Shown one piece after another: positions 21,601 through 28,294 of a stretch of 64,000 nt of DNA. The stretch's first letter is position 1. The number at the start of each line of letters is the position of its first letter. The notes under the pieces were generated by a model, which saw nothing but the letters and a program-made list of their open reading frames with translations, searched no databases and was not told where the DNA came from. Made by a program: the position numbers and the translations under genes. Origin of the DNA: Thermoanaerobaculia bacterium (GTDB taxonomy: Bacteria; Acidobacteriota; Thermoanaerobaculia; Multivoradales; J023); the NCBI GenBank assembly GCA_030431255.1, contig JAUIJL010000002.1, forward strand, positions 124,001 to 188,000, given 5' to 3'.

Positions 21601-24600
21601 GTCGACGGATTGGCCGGCGGTGACCTGGTCACCAGCGCCGACTTCGGATTCGGCGCTTCGGGATCCATCGGATCCATCGGCGATCTGGTCTTCCTCGACC
21701 TCGACGGCGACGGCAATCAGGACGCCGGCGAGCCGGGCATCGAAGGGGTCACCATCGATCTCCTGGACGCCGCAGGCACCACGGTCCTGGCGTCCACCAG
21801 CACCGACTCCGCGGGTGCGTACAGCTTCCTCGGCCTGGACGCCGGCACCTACCAGGTGCGGGTGACCGACACCGCGGGCGTGCTCTCCGGCCTGAACTTG
21901 TCGGCGGGCTCCAACCCCACGGGCGCGATCGTGCTGACCGCCGGGCAGAATTACGTCGACGCCGACTTCGGCTACGCGCCGTCCGGTGGCACCGGTGCCA
22001 TCGGCAACCTGGTCTGGCACGACACCAACGGCGACGGTGATCGCGATGCCGGTGAGTCGGGCATGCAAGGGGTCACCCTCGAGCTGTGGCACGACACCAA
22101 CGGCAACGGGGTGATCGAGCCCGGCACCGACAACCTGGTCCGCACCACCACCACGGACATCAACGGCGAGTACGTCTTCACCGGCTTGCCCGACGGCGAC
22201 TACCTGGTGGATGTGACCGACGACGTCGGCGTGCTCACCGGTTTCACCAAGACTTCGGGCGTGGCGGACACCAACAACAACAGCCAAGCGGACCCCTACG
22301 CGATCACCGTCTCCGGCGGCAGCGTGGAAACCGCCGACTTCGGTTATCAAGCCGGCACCAACTTCGACATCCTCGGCACCACTTTCTTCGATATCGACGC
22401 CAGCGGCACCGAGGATCCCGTGGACTTCGGGGTCGAGGAAGTGGAGGCCTTCCTCTACATCGACCTCGACGGTGACGGGGTGATCGATCCGGAGGACCCG
22501 CGCATCGGCGTGACCACGGTGGATGCCAACGGCGACTACATCTTCGAGGACCTGCCGAACGGCAACTACATCGTGGCCGTGGACGCGGGTGGCACCTTCG
22601 TCGACGGCGCCCGCCAAACCACCCAGCTGCTCACCAATAGCGTCGAGCCGGTGACCGTCGCCGGCGCGGACTCCACGGATAACGACTTCGGCTTCAACCG
22701 CACGGCGACCCTCGCTCTGGTCACTGAAATGCGGGCCTGGTCCGGTCGCGGGGGAACGACCCTCGAATGGCACACCACCGCCGAAGCCGGCACCGCCGGA
22801 TTCCACGTCTATCAGGTCGTGGCCGGGCAACCCGTGCTGGTCAGCGAATTCGTACCGTCGTTGGACGGTGCCGCCCAAGGCGCTCGCTATCGCCTGTCCC
22901 TGCCGAGCCGGTCCCTGCCAAGCCGCGGTGCTGAGATTCAGGTGCTCTTGGAAGAGGTCGAGCGCACCGGCACGTCCCAGATCTACGGTCCGTATCGGGT
23001 GACGGTCGAGGGCTCCGAGCCGACCCGTGGCAGAGCGGTGAGCAAATCCGCCGAGCTCTGCGGCAGCGGCTACGAGGTCGCGCCCTTGGCTCCGGACCAC
23101 GATCGGGTCATGGCCGCGTCGGCGTTCCTCGAACAGGCGGCCGTCGAGCGGTCCGTCAAAGCCATCGGCGATCGGCTGCGCATCACCGTCGAGCAAGACG
23201 GCCTGCAGGTGGTCTTCACCGAAGCCATCGCCGACGGCCTTGGCATCGATCTTCTCGACGCCCAACAGGCCATCGACTCGGCCCAGCTGCGTCTGGTGCG
23301 GGCGGACCAAGGTCCGGTCGCTTACTTGCCCGTGGACCAAGGTCTGGTCTTCGTCGGCAAAGCCATTCAGGATCAGATCTACACCACCGAAGAGGTGTAT
23401 TGGCTCGAGCCCGGAGCGGGAATCCACATGTCCGTGGTCGACGGCGGGCCGGCCGTACCGACGGCCGGCGGCAGTCTGACCCACGAGCAGCAATTCGAGG
23501 AAGACGCCTTCGCAGCCACCTTCGTGGCCCGGGATCCCGATCTGGACTATTGGCATTGGCGCGGTCTGATCGCCGACCACAGCACCTTGGGCTCGACCGA
23601 CTTCCAGATCGCGCTTCCGGATCTGGTCGACGGCACCGAAGCCCAGCTCACCCTGCACTTCCGTGGCGCCAGCTATTCGGAGGTGCCGAACGAGCACCAT
23701 GCCGAGATCGAGATCGACGGCCAATGGGTCGGCGAGACCTATTTCGACGGATTGGGTGACCACAGCGCCGCCTTCGACTTGGCCGCCGGCACTTTGGTGG
23801 ACGGCGCGACCCTGAGGGTGATCGCCACCCTCGACACCGGCGCCACCAGGAGCTTCTTCTATGTCGACTCCTACGATCTGAAATACCAACGCCGCACCCA
23901 GACGTCCTACGAGAGCTTCGAGGGACGATTCGGCGGTGAGTCGGAAGTCACCGTCGAGGGATTCGTCGCCACGGATCTGCTGGTGCTCGACACCACCGAG
24001 CGGGACGTGCCCGCGATCATCGGCAGCGCCATCATCGATCCGAACCAAGCCTCCGTGTGGGCCACCTTTGGTCGACCGGCCGGGGCTCAGACCTTCCGGG
24101 TCCAAAGCTTGGGCTCGGCGGTCAGCCCGCAGGTCGAGGCAGTCTCCAGCTCCCATTGGCTGGATCCCTCCAACGCGGCGGCTTACCTGGTCATCGCGCC
24201 GGAGAGCTTGATGTCGTCGGCCCAACGGCTGGCGGACCTGCGACGCGGTGAATTCGGCTCCAGCCTGGCGGTCTCGGTGCGGGACATCATGGACGAGCTG
24301 GCGGGCGGTAGATTCCACCCACCGGCCATCCGCGAATTCCTCGCCTACGCCGTGGATCGATGGTCCGTGCCGCCCACTCACGTGGCACTGCTCGGTCGCG
24401 GCAGCCTCGACTACCGCGATCTCCAAGGCCTAGCCGGCGATCCCTTGCCGCCTCTGATGACCGCGACCCCGTTCGGCCTCTACTCCGCCGACGCAAGCTT
24501 CGCCGACATCGACGGGGACTCCCGACCGGACGTGGCCCTGGGCCGCATTCCCGCGTCCACCCCGGAAGAAGCCGATGCCTACATCGACAAAGTTATGGCC

Positions 24601-25278
24601 TACGAGGCGTCGTCCGGATTGTGGCAACGGCGAGCGCTGCTGCTGGCGGACAACGACGATATGGGCGGCGACTTCTCTTCGGAGATGTTGGAGGTCGCTA
24701 CCGTCATGCCGCCAGACCTGGAGATTGAAACCGGATCCCTGGGTTCTGAAGGCACTGACGGGCTCCGCGATCGCTTGTTCAGCGCCCTCGATCGCGGAGT
24801 CGGTCTGGTGGACTGGATGGGACACGGTGGCCTCGACCGCTTGGCCGAGGAAGGCGTCCTGGTCAGCTCCGACGTCGCCGGCTTGGACCACGGCGTGCAG
24901 CCGGTCTTCGCCCTGCTGTCCTGCAACGCCGCCCGATTCGAGCTGCCGGGCTTCTGGAGCCTGGCCGAAGAGTTGGTGCTCGCCGACAGCGGCGGCATCG
25001 CGGTCATCGCACCCACCGGCCTGGCGCTCAACGTCGACAGCTTCGACGCCAACCGCATGTTCGTGCGGGAGCTCTACCACGGCGGACACGACACCCTCGG
25101 TGAGGTCTTCCAAGCGGTGATCCGGCGATTCGTCGACGTCGCCAGACTCGACTCCGATCCACGGGTCTACATGCTCGTCGGCGATCCGGCCCTGCGGACC
25201 GATCTGTCGGGCCTGCCGTCAGCGGTGATCTTCACCGATGGCTTCGAGAGCGGTGATACGTCGCGCTGGTCGAATTAG
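12667..25278 (+). CDS. Giant secreted multidomain protein with C25 gingipain-like peptidase
   Basis: The ATG at 12667 gives 4203 residues and starts directly with a signal peptide (M-K-R-F-L, hydrophobic core, A-A-S-S-Q); an in-frame ATG at 12613 would add 18 unhelpful residues. Order of parts: an N-terminal surface domain; a proprotein-convertase P-domain (13645-14030); a DUF11-like region (~14580-15000); a second DUF11-like region that carries a second P-domain (~15250-15650); 20 SdrD-B-like modules (15916-22695), each opening like I-G-D-x-V-W-x-D-x-D-G-D-G-x-Q-D and closing with D-F-G-Y; a mixed beta region; and a C25 peptidase domain (~24180-25200). The peptidase has the catalytic dyad His4053 in W-M-G-H-G-G and Cys4086 in L-S-C-N-A. 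The tail [10 protein letters not shown] matches the M23 protein ending at 3882. A surface adhesin-protease role is inferred. Confidence 0.85.
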   Translation: MKRFLSRLRPTHPIHCLESAFLVLLFLFLPSAASSQILQTFYIPIDETHVRDVAFAINPNTGDTTHSVVSISATANGTTVYYDHWEDGYEADPENPVQASTETFNLDAGDFQALESDIVLNPRDPAVIAYDGRDRLSATEQIAVTRAGWRLLESTLLAGAIEVFPTLDWRQAFDFPLGEDIASSQSFEYVAASIMAGDTGAIFDIDADGDGTVDSTITLGQGEATLVTGINTGGTISSSDPLQVALLTGDVGSTFASRWFVLVPTEIWGSSYYSPVSSVATSENRIFLFNPGSSAITVTHETISVTVTTRTYDNTTTGAVDETATPCAAPLVRTFNVPDTFTVNAARLGLNVTHTYRGDIQATLISPGGTSRTVIATNGGDGNDNYDVLIDSTSGNALNDGNVDNTAAPFYDRTVGGVIDFSGEAANGTWTLQVCDAFGGDSGTFNRAQLQLDEPTGTSTNTGTVSVPAGGIAEFTVPINSAAHFFTAGDEHFFATAAVDWNDTSSDWGFSLLPEEALATATVAGWAIGRDPASPTNPTENGSPIWVTAVAATDLYVDFDGDPTTGVLVDVNGNRYDQLISVNPLESVRLLDPSDTDQSGTRIYTLDGTLIAAAWGQDATTASAAAPAVDVGTTVLPLDALRALKEGSLLDDADGDGALGAGDTMEYRIVISNVSEAVVSNATLEDFGLDSNLTYVADSTEIDGLAVADDTVGATIFPLDEGGQLLADIGIGQSVVVTFAVLIADPLPAGVEELLNQVRVSTSTQIEVGSTLTTVKNPALSITKTSNVVDDVVAGQIIDYTVTIDNISGDAARGIKVIDGLPPGTSYVTESTSATGFTDVFSGTVSVSDAPAGGIAFNEGSNPCPGTPLVRTFSVGSTFTIADVDLGFNAAHTFRSDIQAVLESPAGTRVTVLDGVAGDGDNNYDILLDDESVNPLDDGSPDNTAAPFYDRDVIPDNALSAFDGESSVGTWTLEICDDAGGDNGTYNRAELRLSGSTSTAITRTNQAAAVNPLMDGDPTYLVLAPDGFGLLAGQSMTVTYQVMVDDPLALNSTAITNTALVTALEQVEPLTATVVDPVTNGAAIGDRVWLDVDGDGFQDVGETGIANVTVHLYDPGGDGAPGGGDDTLIATLVTDLNGNYLFDHLPAGSYYVDVDGATVPTGLTTSPGTTDPSAVITVNAEEIRTDIDFGYTNADPNTAIIGDFIWSDADGDGVQDPGEPGIGGVTVELLNSAGSVVATVVTADDGSYLFTGVAAGEYRARVAASNFSGGNALDGYTVTSGPQSEGGNTSDPVTVIAGDVVTDVDFGYQNSAGTYSITDALWLDVDSDGAFDPSESGIAGTTVALLDASGDVIATTLVAADGSFSFDGVEPGNYTISITDHTGELIGLKGTTTAGSNRELSVTVVAADVTGQNFGFNGEALLGDRIWSDADGDGVQDENEVGLAGITVELLDRLGAVIATTTTDAFGNYLFEGIAPNRYSVRVDNTTLPAGFTQTGDPDATLDHQSSSILTLGDADLVLDFGYQNTSLADISGNVFSDLDRDGIDDGVGEPGFTDVTIALLDSSGNVIATTKTDANGDYTFPDLPAGDYTVEITDEGGVLNDYLLTSGLDSIDVTLAGTDITGIDFGYARNAGTGAIGDFVWLDADRDGVQDAGESGLSGIDLDLYDVGPDGAIGGGDDVLIASTTTDANGGYVFPDVAPGSYYVDVDGVPSGLSTTTGTTDPSSIVLLSEGEHFTEADFGYAGTNGAGAIGDRVWADVDGDGVQDPGEIGIGGVTLTVVGPSGTFTTATAEDGSWLVTGLAPGTYTVTVDSSTLPSSYDTAPTNGPASREYLVIATADVLTADFGFDGTNLSSIGDTVFLDEDGDGSQDAGEAGISGVTVDLLDSGGNVVATTTTDSSGNYDFVGLAAGDYQVRVTDVGQVLTGLNLSAGTNPTSTINLAPGQDYDDADFPYAPSNGSGTIGSIVWNDIDGDGVRDVGFEPGLQGVTLALWHDINGNGVIEPGTDNLLRSTTTDENGEYEFVGLVPGSYLVDVTDTSGVLTGFTKTSGSAGVDDNSQADPYAVVLTSGSLSNDTADFGYQANTPLGISGTVFGDDNSDAAQNGSEAGVAGVPVILYLDLDGDGVIDPEDPQIATTISNGSGDYAFTGLPDGRDYIVAVQTGDTAIEGQTQTTQTATGGVQPVTLSGSSSTGNDFGFVDSAPEVVNPAVIGDRVWLDTDGDGVQDVGEPGIPNVDLELYDVGLDGAPGGGDDVLVATTTTGANGTYSFGGLDAGTYYVDVDATSLPAGLTTSAGTSDPSSAVTVALGDVIDTVDFGYSLASDAAVGNYVWSDADNDGRQDPGESGIGGVTVDLVSAGPDGIFGTVDDVVEATTTTTDDGWYLFTGVSAGEYRVDVTDTGNVLIGYSLTSGPQSSNDPTDPFTIADGDVYDDADFGYRDATLFDISDRLWQDIDGDGTQDVGELGIGGVTLNLLDDSGDVIATTVTDGNGDFTFSDLQDGNYTLSVSDTGAVLREFVGTTPPATADALAVTLAGADVSAVSFGYNQPGIVGDTVFSDSDGDDVQDPGELGIGGVTVALWQDADGNGIFDSTVDTFIGNQITNADGSYLFEGLPQGTFFASIDSSQPALTGYSATTPDEEVGVNAAGVQIEASLANSAASFLAADFGYQNTALPDVSGNVFNDVDRDGIDDGAGEPGFLGVTLELRNAGGEVIATTVTDANGDYSFLDVPAGSYTVAVTDEDSVLDGYLLTSSLDEVPITVAAGDITGIDFGYARDASTGSIGDRVWLDSDGDGIQDGAETGLGGATVELYDPGPDGAVGGGDDVLLGTAVTDANGNYAFSGLAADLYYAQLDTSSLPNGGSGLVVSTANPTAIIALSEGEQYTEADFGVASAPTTGAIGDRVWFDADGDGLQDPGETGISGVEILLTGPGCAPCTTTTGADGTYMFTGLAAGDYKVDFNPATLPVIYDPSPTNTTGNIDVDGLAGGDLVTSADFGFGASGSIGSIGDLVFLDLDGDGNQDAGEPGIEGVTIDLLDAAGTTVLASTSTDSAGAYSFLGLDAGTYQVRVTDTAGVLSGLNLSAGSNPTGAIVLTAGQNYVDADFGYAPSGGTGAIGNLVWHDTNGDGDRDAGESGMQGVTLELWHDTNGNGVIEPGTDNLVRTTTTDINGEYVFTGLPDGDYLVDVTDDVGVLTGFTKTSGVADTNNNSQADPYAITVSGGSVETADFGYQAGTNFDILGTTFFDIDASGTEDPVDFGVEEVEAFLYIDLDGDGVIDPEDPRIGVTTVDANGDYIFEDLPNGNYIVAVDAGGTFVDGARQTTQLLTNSVEPVTVAGADSTDNDFGFNRTATLALVTEMRAWSGRGGTTLEWHTTAEAGTAGFHVYQVVAGQPVLVSEFVPSLDGAAQGARYRLSLPSRSLPSRGAEIQVLLEEVERTGTSQIYGPYRVTVEGSEPTRGRAVSKSAELCGSGYEVAPLAPDHDRVMAASAFLEQAAVERSVKAIGDRLRITVEQDGLQVVFTEAIADGLGIDLLDAQQAIDSAQLRLVRADQGPVAYLPVDQGLVFVGKAIQDQIYTTEEVYWLEPGAGIHMSVVDGGPAVPTAGGSLTHEQQFEEDAFAATFVARDPDLDYWHWRGLIADHSTLGSTDFQIALPDLVDGTEAQLTLHFRGASYSEVPNEHHAEIEIDGQWVGETYFDGLGDHSAAFDLAAGTLVDGATLRVIATLDTGATRSFFYVDSYDLKYQRRTQTSYESFEGRFGGESEVTVEGFVATDLLVLDTTERDVPAIIGSAIIDPNQASVWATFGRPAGAQTFRVQSLGSAVSPQVEAVSSSHWLDPSNAAAYLVIAPESLMSSAQRLADLRRGEFGSSLAVSVRDIMDELAGGRFHPPAIREFLAYAVDRWSVPPTHVALLGRGSLDYRDLQGLAGDPLPPLMTATPFGLYSADASFADIDGDSRPDVALGRIPASTPEEADAYIDKVMAYEASSGLWQRRALLLADNDDMGGDFSSEMLEVATVMPPDLEIETGSLGSEGTDGLRDRLFSALDRGVGLVDWMGHGGLDRLAEEGVLVSSDVAGLDHGVQPVFALLSCNAARFELPGFWSLAEELVLADSGGIAVIAPTGLALNVDSFDANRMFVRELYHGGHDTLGEVFQAVIRRFVDVARLDSDPRVYMLVGDPALRTDLSGLPSAVIFTDGFESGDTSRWSN
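15916..19293 (+). repeat. SdrD-B block A: ten modules
   Basis: Ten consecutive ~105-125-residue SdrD-B-like modules within the giant protein, with calcium-binding-like D-x-D-G-D-G loops. Module n of this block resembles module n of the following block more than its own neighbours. Diagnostic pairs are the fifth (D-R-D-G-I-D-D-G-x-G-E-P-G-F), the ninth (G-N-G-V-I-E-P-G-T-D-N-L) and the tenth (D-L-D-G-D-G-V-I-D-P-E-D-P). Confidence 0.75.
19294..22695 (+). repeat. SdrD-B block B: duplicate of block A
   Basis: A second set of ten modules in the same order as block A, 1134 residues against 1126. The two blocks have diverged at the nucleotide level, so the duplication is not recent. Confidence 0.75.
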
Positions 25279-25324
25279 TCGCGGATCTCAGCGGCGGGTC
25301 GGCAGCGTCCGACCTAAACACACG

Positions 25325-25363
25325 AGCCCGACTCGGCGGCAGGCCGGAGTCGGGCTTTTTTTC
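25325..25363 (+). terminator. Rho-independent terminator of the giant-protein gene
   Basis: A perfect 10-bp stem, AGCCCGACTC (25325-25334) pairing with GAGTCGGGCT (25347-25356), is followed by a run of seven T. It begins 46 bp after the stop codon. Confidence 0.92.
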
Positions 25364-25370
25364 TTTTCTG

Positions 25371-25621
25371 CCAGGTTGATGCTTGGGCCCTGGTGCCAGG
25401 TTGATGTTCTGGGTTCTTTGCCTGGCCCTGCCTGGCCCAGTGCCAGGTTGATGTTCTGGGTTCTTTGGCTGGTCGGGTACCTGGTTGATGTTCCGGGTCT
25501 CAAGTGCTTGGGCCCTGGTGCCAGGTTGATGTTCTGGGTTCTTTGGCTGGCCCAGTGCCAGGTTGATGTTCTGGGTTCCCTGGCTGGCCGGGGTACCTGG
25601 TTGATGTTCCGGGTTCTCAAG
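25371..25621. repeat. Repeat cluster, CCAGGTTGATG-type (7 copies)
   Basis: Seven copies of CC(A/T)GGTTGATG, mostly followed by TTCTGGGTTC. They form two larger near-identical units of about 120 bp (about 25380-25504 and 25505-25621), each with two CCAGG copies and one CCTGG copy. With the terminator this fills the 389-bp gap before the DUF4375 gene. The core GGTGCCAGG recurs at 26754-26923, 28842-28920 (opposite strand) and 61594-61776. Confidence 0.85.
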
Positions 25622-25667
25622 CGGGCCTTAGCCCAGTCGAGCTTCGACCGGGCAAAGGCGAGCTGGG

Positions 25668-26603
25668 TCAATTTAGGTCTGGATCTTGCGCGCTGAGCTC
25701 GGTGTCCTCTTCCATCATTTCGCGGATTTCTTGTAAGTTGGGATCCTCCGCAATGTCCGCCAAGAGGCCTTCCAAAGTGAGCTCCGAGTTGCGCAGCAGC
25801 TCCAGGATCTCCGGCCGCGCCTTGCCGTAGATTCCCGCATCTTTCCGGCTCAGGATGACCGTCAGCAGAATCCCCGCTGAGACAAAGATCAACAAATAGT
25901 AGCCATATCCGCGCATAAAGTCTGTCGAGATTCCAACCAACGATTCGATCCACCGGAAATGAATTCCGAGACAAAGAGCAGGAACGGCGATAAGAAAGAA
26001 CCGAACCCACAACACTCCAGAGGCCTCAAGCGCCTCATTGACTTCCATCAGACGGGCGTAAAAGACCCTATGCTTTCCGTAGAGCGAAAACCGTGAGCCT
26101 CCCGGCAACGTGATGTGCTCCGCATGTGCTTGGATCCAAGCGAAGAGTGCCTCTGACAGGTCTCCAACCTCGTCGTAGTAACGGTCATCTAGATCGTTCA
26201 ATAGCGCGTCCCGAGCCGAATCCTCACGCTGGATGGTCCGGCTCACGGCCTGCGGCGATGCCGGGCCTTCGAGCTGCAGCGCATTAATGGCATCCTGGGT
26301 CAGCCTCGCTGCCACCGGGCATCCAATGCGGTGTAGGGCATCCACGAAATGCTCGACGTATTCGTGCGTCTGATTGAGGAACAGCTGACGATAACCACCG
26401 TTGTTGACCTCGCGCTCTACTGCTTCGACGACCAACACCGTTTGCTCTGCCTGGGTCAGAGCATCGAATCCAGCTCGATCCGCTTTCGATTGGATCCCCT
26501 GCTCGAAGGCCAACACCAAAGAGTCCTTGCGATGGCTTTCCCGCAACGCGATCAACTCGCTGGTGCTTTGTCCTTCATAATTCAACCAATTATTTTCGTC
26601 CAT
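25668..26603 (-). CDS. DUF4375 protein with C-terminal membrane helices
   Basis: A 311-residue protein. Residues ~48-115 match DUF4375 (DMP19-like): L-T-x-A-E-Q-T-V-L-V-V-E-A-V-E-R-E-V-N-N-G-G-Y, then N-Q-T and G-C-P-V-A-A-R-L. DUF4375 proteins are common, small and mostly of unknown biochemistry. Two hydrophobic segments follow at about 198-212 and 233-252, so the DUF4375 part is probably held at the inner membrane. The gene lies between two clusters of the same short repeat and next to a RAYT-type transposase, so the segment may have been shaped by repeat activity. The nearest plus-strand neighbour starts about 550 bp away, and no operon partner is visible. Confidence 0.72.
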   Translation of the reverse strand: MDENNWLNYEGQSTSELIALRESHRKDSLVLAFEQGIQSKADRAGFDALTQAEQTVLVVEAVEREVNNGGYRQLFLNQTHEYVEHFVDALHRIGCPVAARLTQDAINALQLEGPASPQAVSRTIQREDSARDALLNDLDDRYYDEVGDLSEALFAWIQAHAEHITLPGGSRFSLYGKHRVFYARLMEVNEALEASGVLWVRFFLIAVPALCLGIHFRWIESLVGISTDFMRGYGYYLLIFVSAGILLTVILSRKDAGIYGKARPEILELLRNSELTLEGLLADIAEDPNLQEIREMMEEDTELSAQDPDLN

Positions 26604-26753
26604 GAGTCTCCCTCACATGGCGGCGAATTTCACGTTCCCCGTTTCGTCCTTGCCTACCATCATAGTCTCATTGACCGCGAACATGATCGTCGCCGAAAAG
26701 GAGACAGGTGCCGTTGGAAACACCGTATTGTTCCAGACTTCCGTTTCGGATTC

Positions 26754-26923
26754 CGGTGCTAGGTTCTTTTTCATCGCTGCTCTGCTTTTCTCCCTATCCG
26801 GTGCCAGGTTGATGTACCGGTGCCAGGTTGATGTGCCAGGTTGATGTACCGGTGCCAGGTTCTTGTATTGGTGCCAGGTTGATGTTCCGGTGCTAGGTTC
26901 ATGTATCGGTGCCAGGTTGGTGT
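26754..26923. repeat. Repeat cluster, GGTGCCAGGTT-type (about 8 copies)
   Basis: About eight copies of GGTGC(C/T)AGGTT, most extended by GATG, spaced 15-45 bp apart, with the short spacer GTACC or GTATC between several. It lies in the ~546-bp gap 26604-27149 between the divergent DUF4375 and transposase genes. The rest of that gap shows no gene; an AT-richer piece at about 26930-27060 is the likely promoter area of the transposase. Confidence 0.85.
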
Positions 26924-27149
26924 TCTATTCCAGCAACCTCTTACGAGCCGGCAAACTACATCTCCTGAACAATCTATCTGCATAGCAGAATTGCCGGCCA
27001 TTTCTTCGTCCTTCCTCAAGTAGAGGCATGTGCCTTCTAAACACAACCTTCTACAGAGGAGACGATCATGAGTTGCCCAATCCAGAAATCCACTTTTCGA
27101 GCTGCCTCAGAGGTTGGCATCCAATGGCTCATCCAGCCAGGGGTTTCCC

Positions 27150-28115
27150 ATGTCTAGATTCCCCCGCCTATGGACCCGACCCAACGCCGGTGTCGCCGTC
27201 ATGAATCGCTGCATTCAAGGCCGACACCTGCTCAAACCCAGCCCGCGTCTCAACCAGATCGTTGTCGGGGCGCTCGCCAAAGCCCAAGAGAAATACCCCG
27301 TCGAAATCTACAGCGGTGCTTTCGCCAGCAACCACTTTCACCTCCATTTACAGGCTCCCACCGTGAAAATCCAAGCCGATTTCATGGCTCACTTCACTCG
27401 CAAGCTCTCGTTCGAGACCGGCATTCTCTACGATTGGGAGACTCGTACCTTCCCCGATCGATACCACTCTTCGGAAGTCTCCCAAGAGCCTGAAGCCCAA
27501 ATCCAGCGGCTCGTCTACCACCTCAAGCACGGCGCAAAAGAAGGACTTGTGTCCGGCCCACTGGATTGGCCCGGCGTCAACTTCCTCGACGCCCTGATCA
27601 CCGGCGAGCCCCTCAAAGGCATCTGGATCGACCGTTCCGGGTACTATCGTGCAAGGTCACGAGGCGAAAACGTCAGCCTCGAGGATTTCACCGAGCATCT
27701 GGAGCTGCCCATTGCTCCGCTGCCCTGCTGGGCCCATCTGAATCAGGAGTCCCGCCGCGATTTCGTGCTGGACATCATTCGAGAGATCGAAGAAGAAACC
27801 GCGGCAAATCACGCCGCGAACGGCACTGCTCCCCTCGGGGCGGAGGTTGTGCTCGCCGGGGATCCCCACGACTACCCCAAAAAGCTCAAGAAATCGCCCC
27901 AACCGCTCTTCCACGCCTTTCGCAAGAAAATCCGCCAGGACATGAGAGAGGCTTTTGCGCTGATCTTGGCCGCCTACTACGAGGCGTCGAAACGTTTGAG
28001 AAGCGGAGAAGGAAATGTCGAGTTTCCGGAAAACTCGTTCCCACCCGGATTACCGTTCGTTGAGCCCGCTTGGGCGATGGCAGGGCCTGCGCTGAAGGCT
28101 CCCGAGCCCGGATAA
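27150..28115 (+). CDS. IS200-like / REP-associated Y1 transposase (RAYT-type)
   Basis: A 321-residue product from the ATG at 27150; a TTG 36 nt upstream is possible but less likely. The HUH nuclease motif N-H-F-H-L-H-L lies at about residues 66-72. It is followed by the long helix that in this family carries the catalytic tyrosine, here Q-R-L-V-Y-H-L-K-H-G-A-K-E-G-L (compare the Y-I-x-x-N-P-x-x-A-G-L of RAYTs). The ~150-residue C-terminal extension, rich in charged helices, is longer than in IS200 TnpA and typical of domesticated TnpA-REP proteins. Such proteins cut and move short palindromic or tandem repeats. The two GGTGCCAGG-type repeat clusters directly upstream are natural candidate substrates, which is an inference from position. 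Confidence 0.8.
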   Translation: MSRFPRLWTRPNAGVAVMNRCIQGRHLLKPSPRLNQIVVGALAKAQEKYPVEIYSGAFASNHFHLHLQAPTVKIQADFMAHFTRKLSFETGILYDWETRTFPDRYHSSEVSQEPEAQIQRLVYHLKHGAKEGLVSGPLDWPGVNFLDALITGEPLKGIWIDRSGYYRARSRGENVSLEDFTEHLELPIAPLPCWAHLNQESRRDFVLDIIREIEEETAANHAANGTAPLGAEVVLAGDPHDYPKKLKKSPQPLFHAFRKKIRQDMREAFALILAAYYEASKRLRSGEGNVEFPENSFPPGLPFVEPAWAMAGPALKAPEPG

Positions 28116-28294
28116 TAAAGTTTTTCACGTCACCCGTCGCCTCACATGATTAGAAAGGAGCTGCCAAAAAACTTGGGAAGGGGAAAGTTCGCCTCCTTTG
28201 AGCAAGATCGACAGCATCTCTTTGACTTTCACTTGAGATATTTGTTCTTGTGCTCATTCTCCTGGCACCTCTTCAACTCCTGTAAGATCAGCCT

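Noticed and set aside
14329..24426. Very long minus-strand frames under the SdrD-B array
   Set aside because: They arise from the GC-rich repeated D-G-D-G coding pattern on the plus strand; composition is unnatural and there is no start signal.
25371..26923. Possible CRISPR array from regularly repeated 11-20 bp units
   Set aside because: Repeats are too short and unevenly spaced, spacers are themselves repeated, and no cas genes are present.
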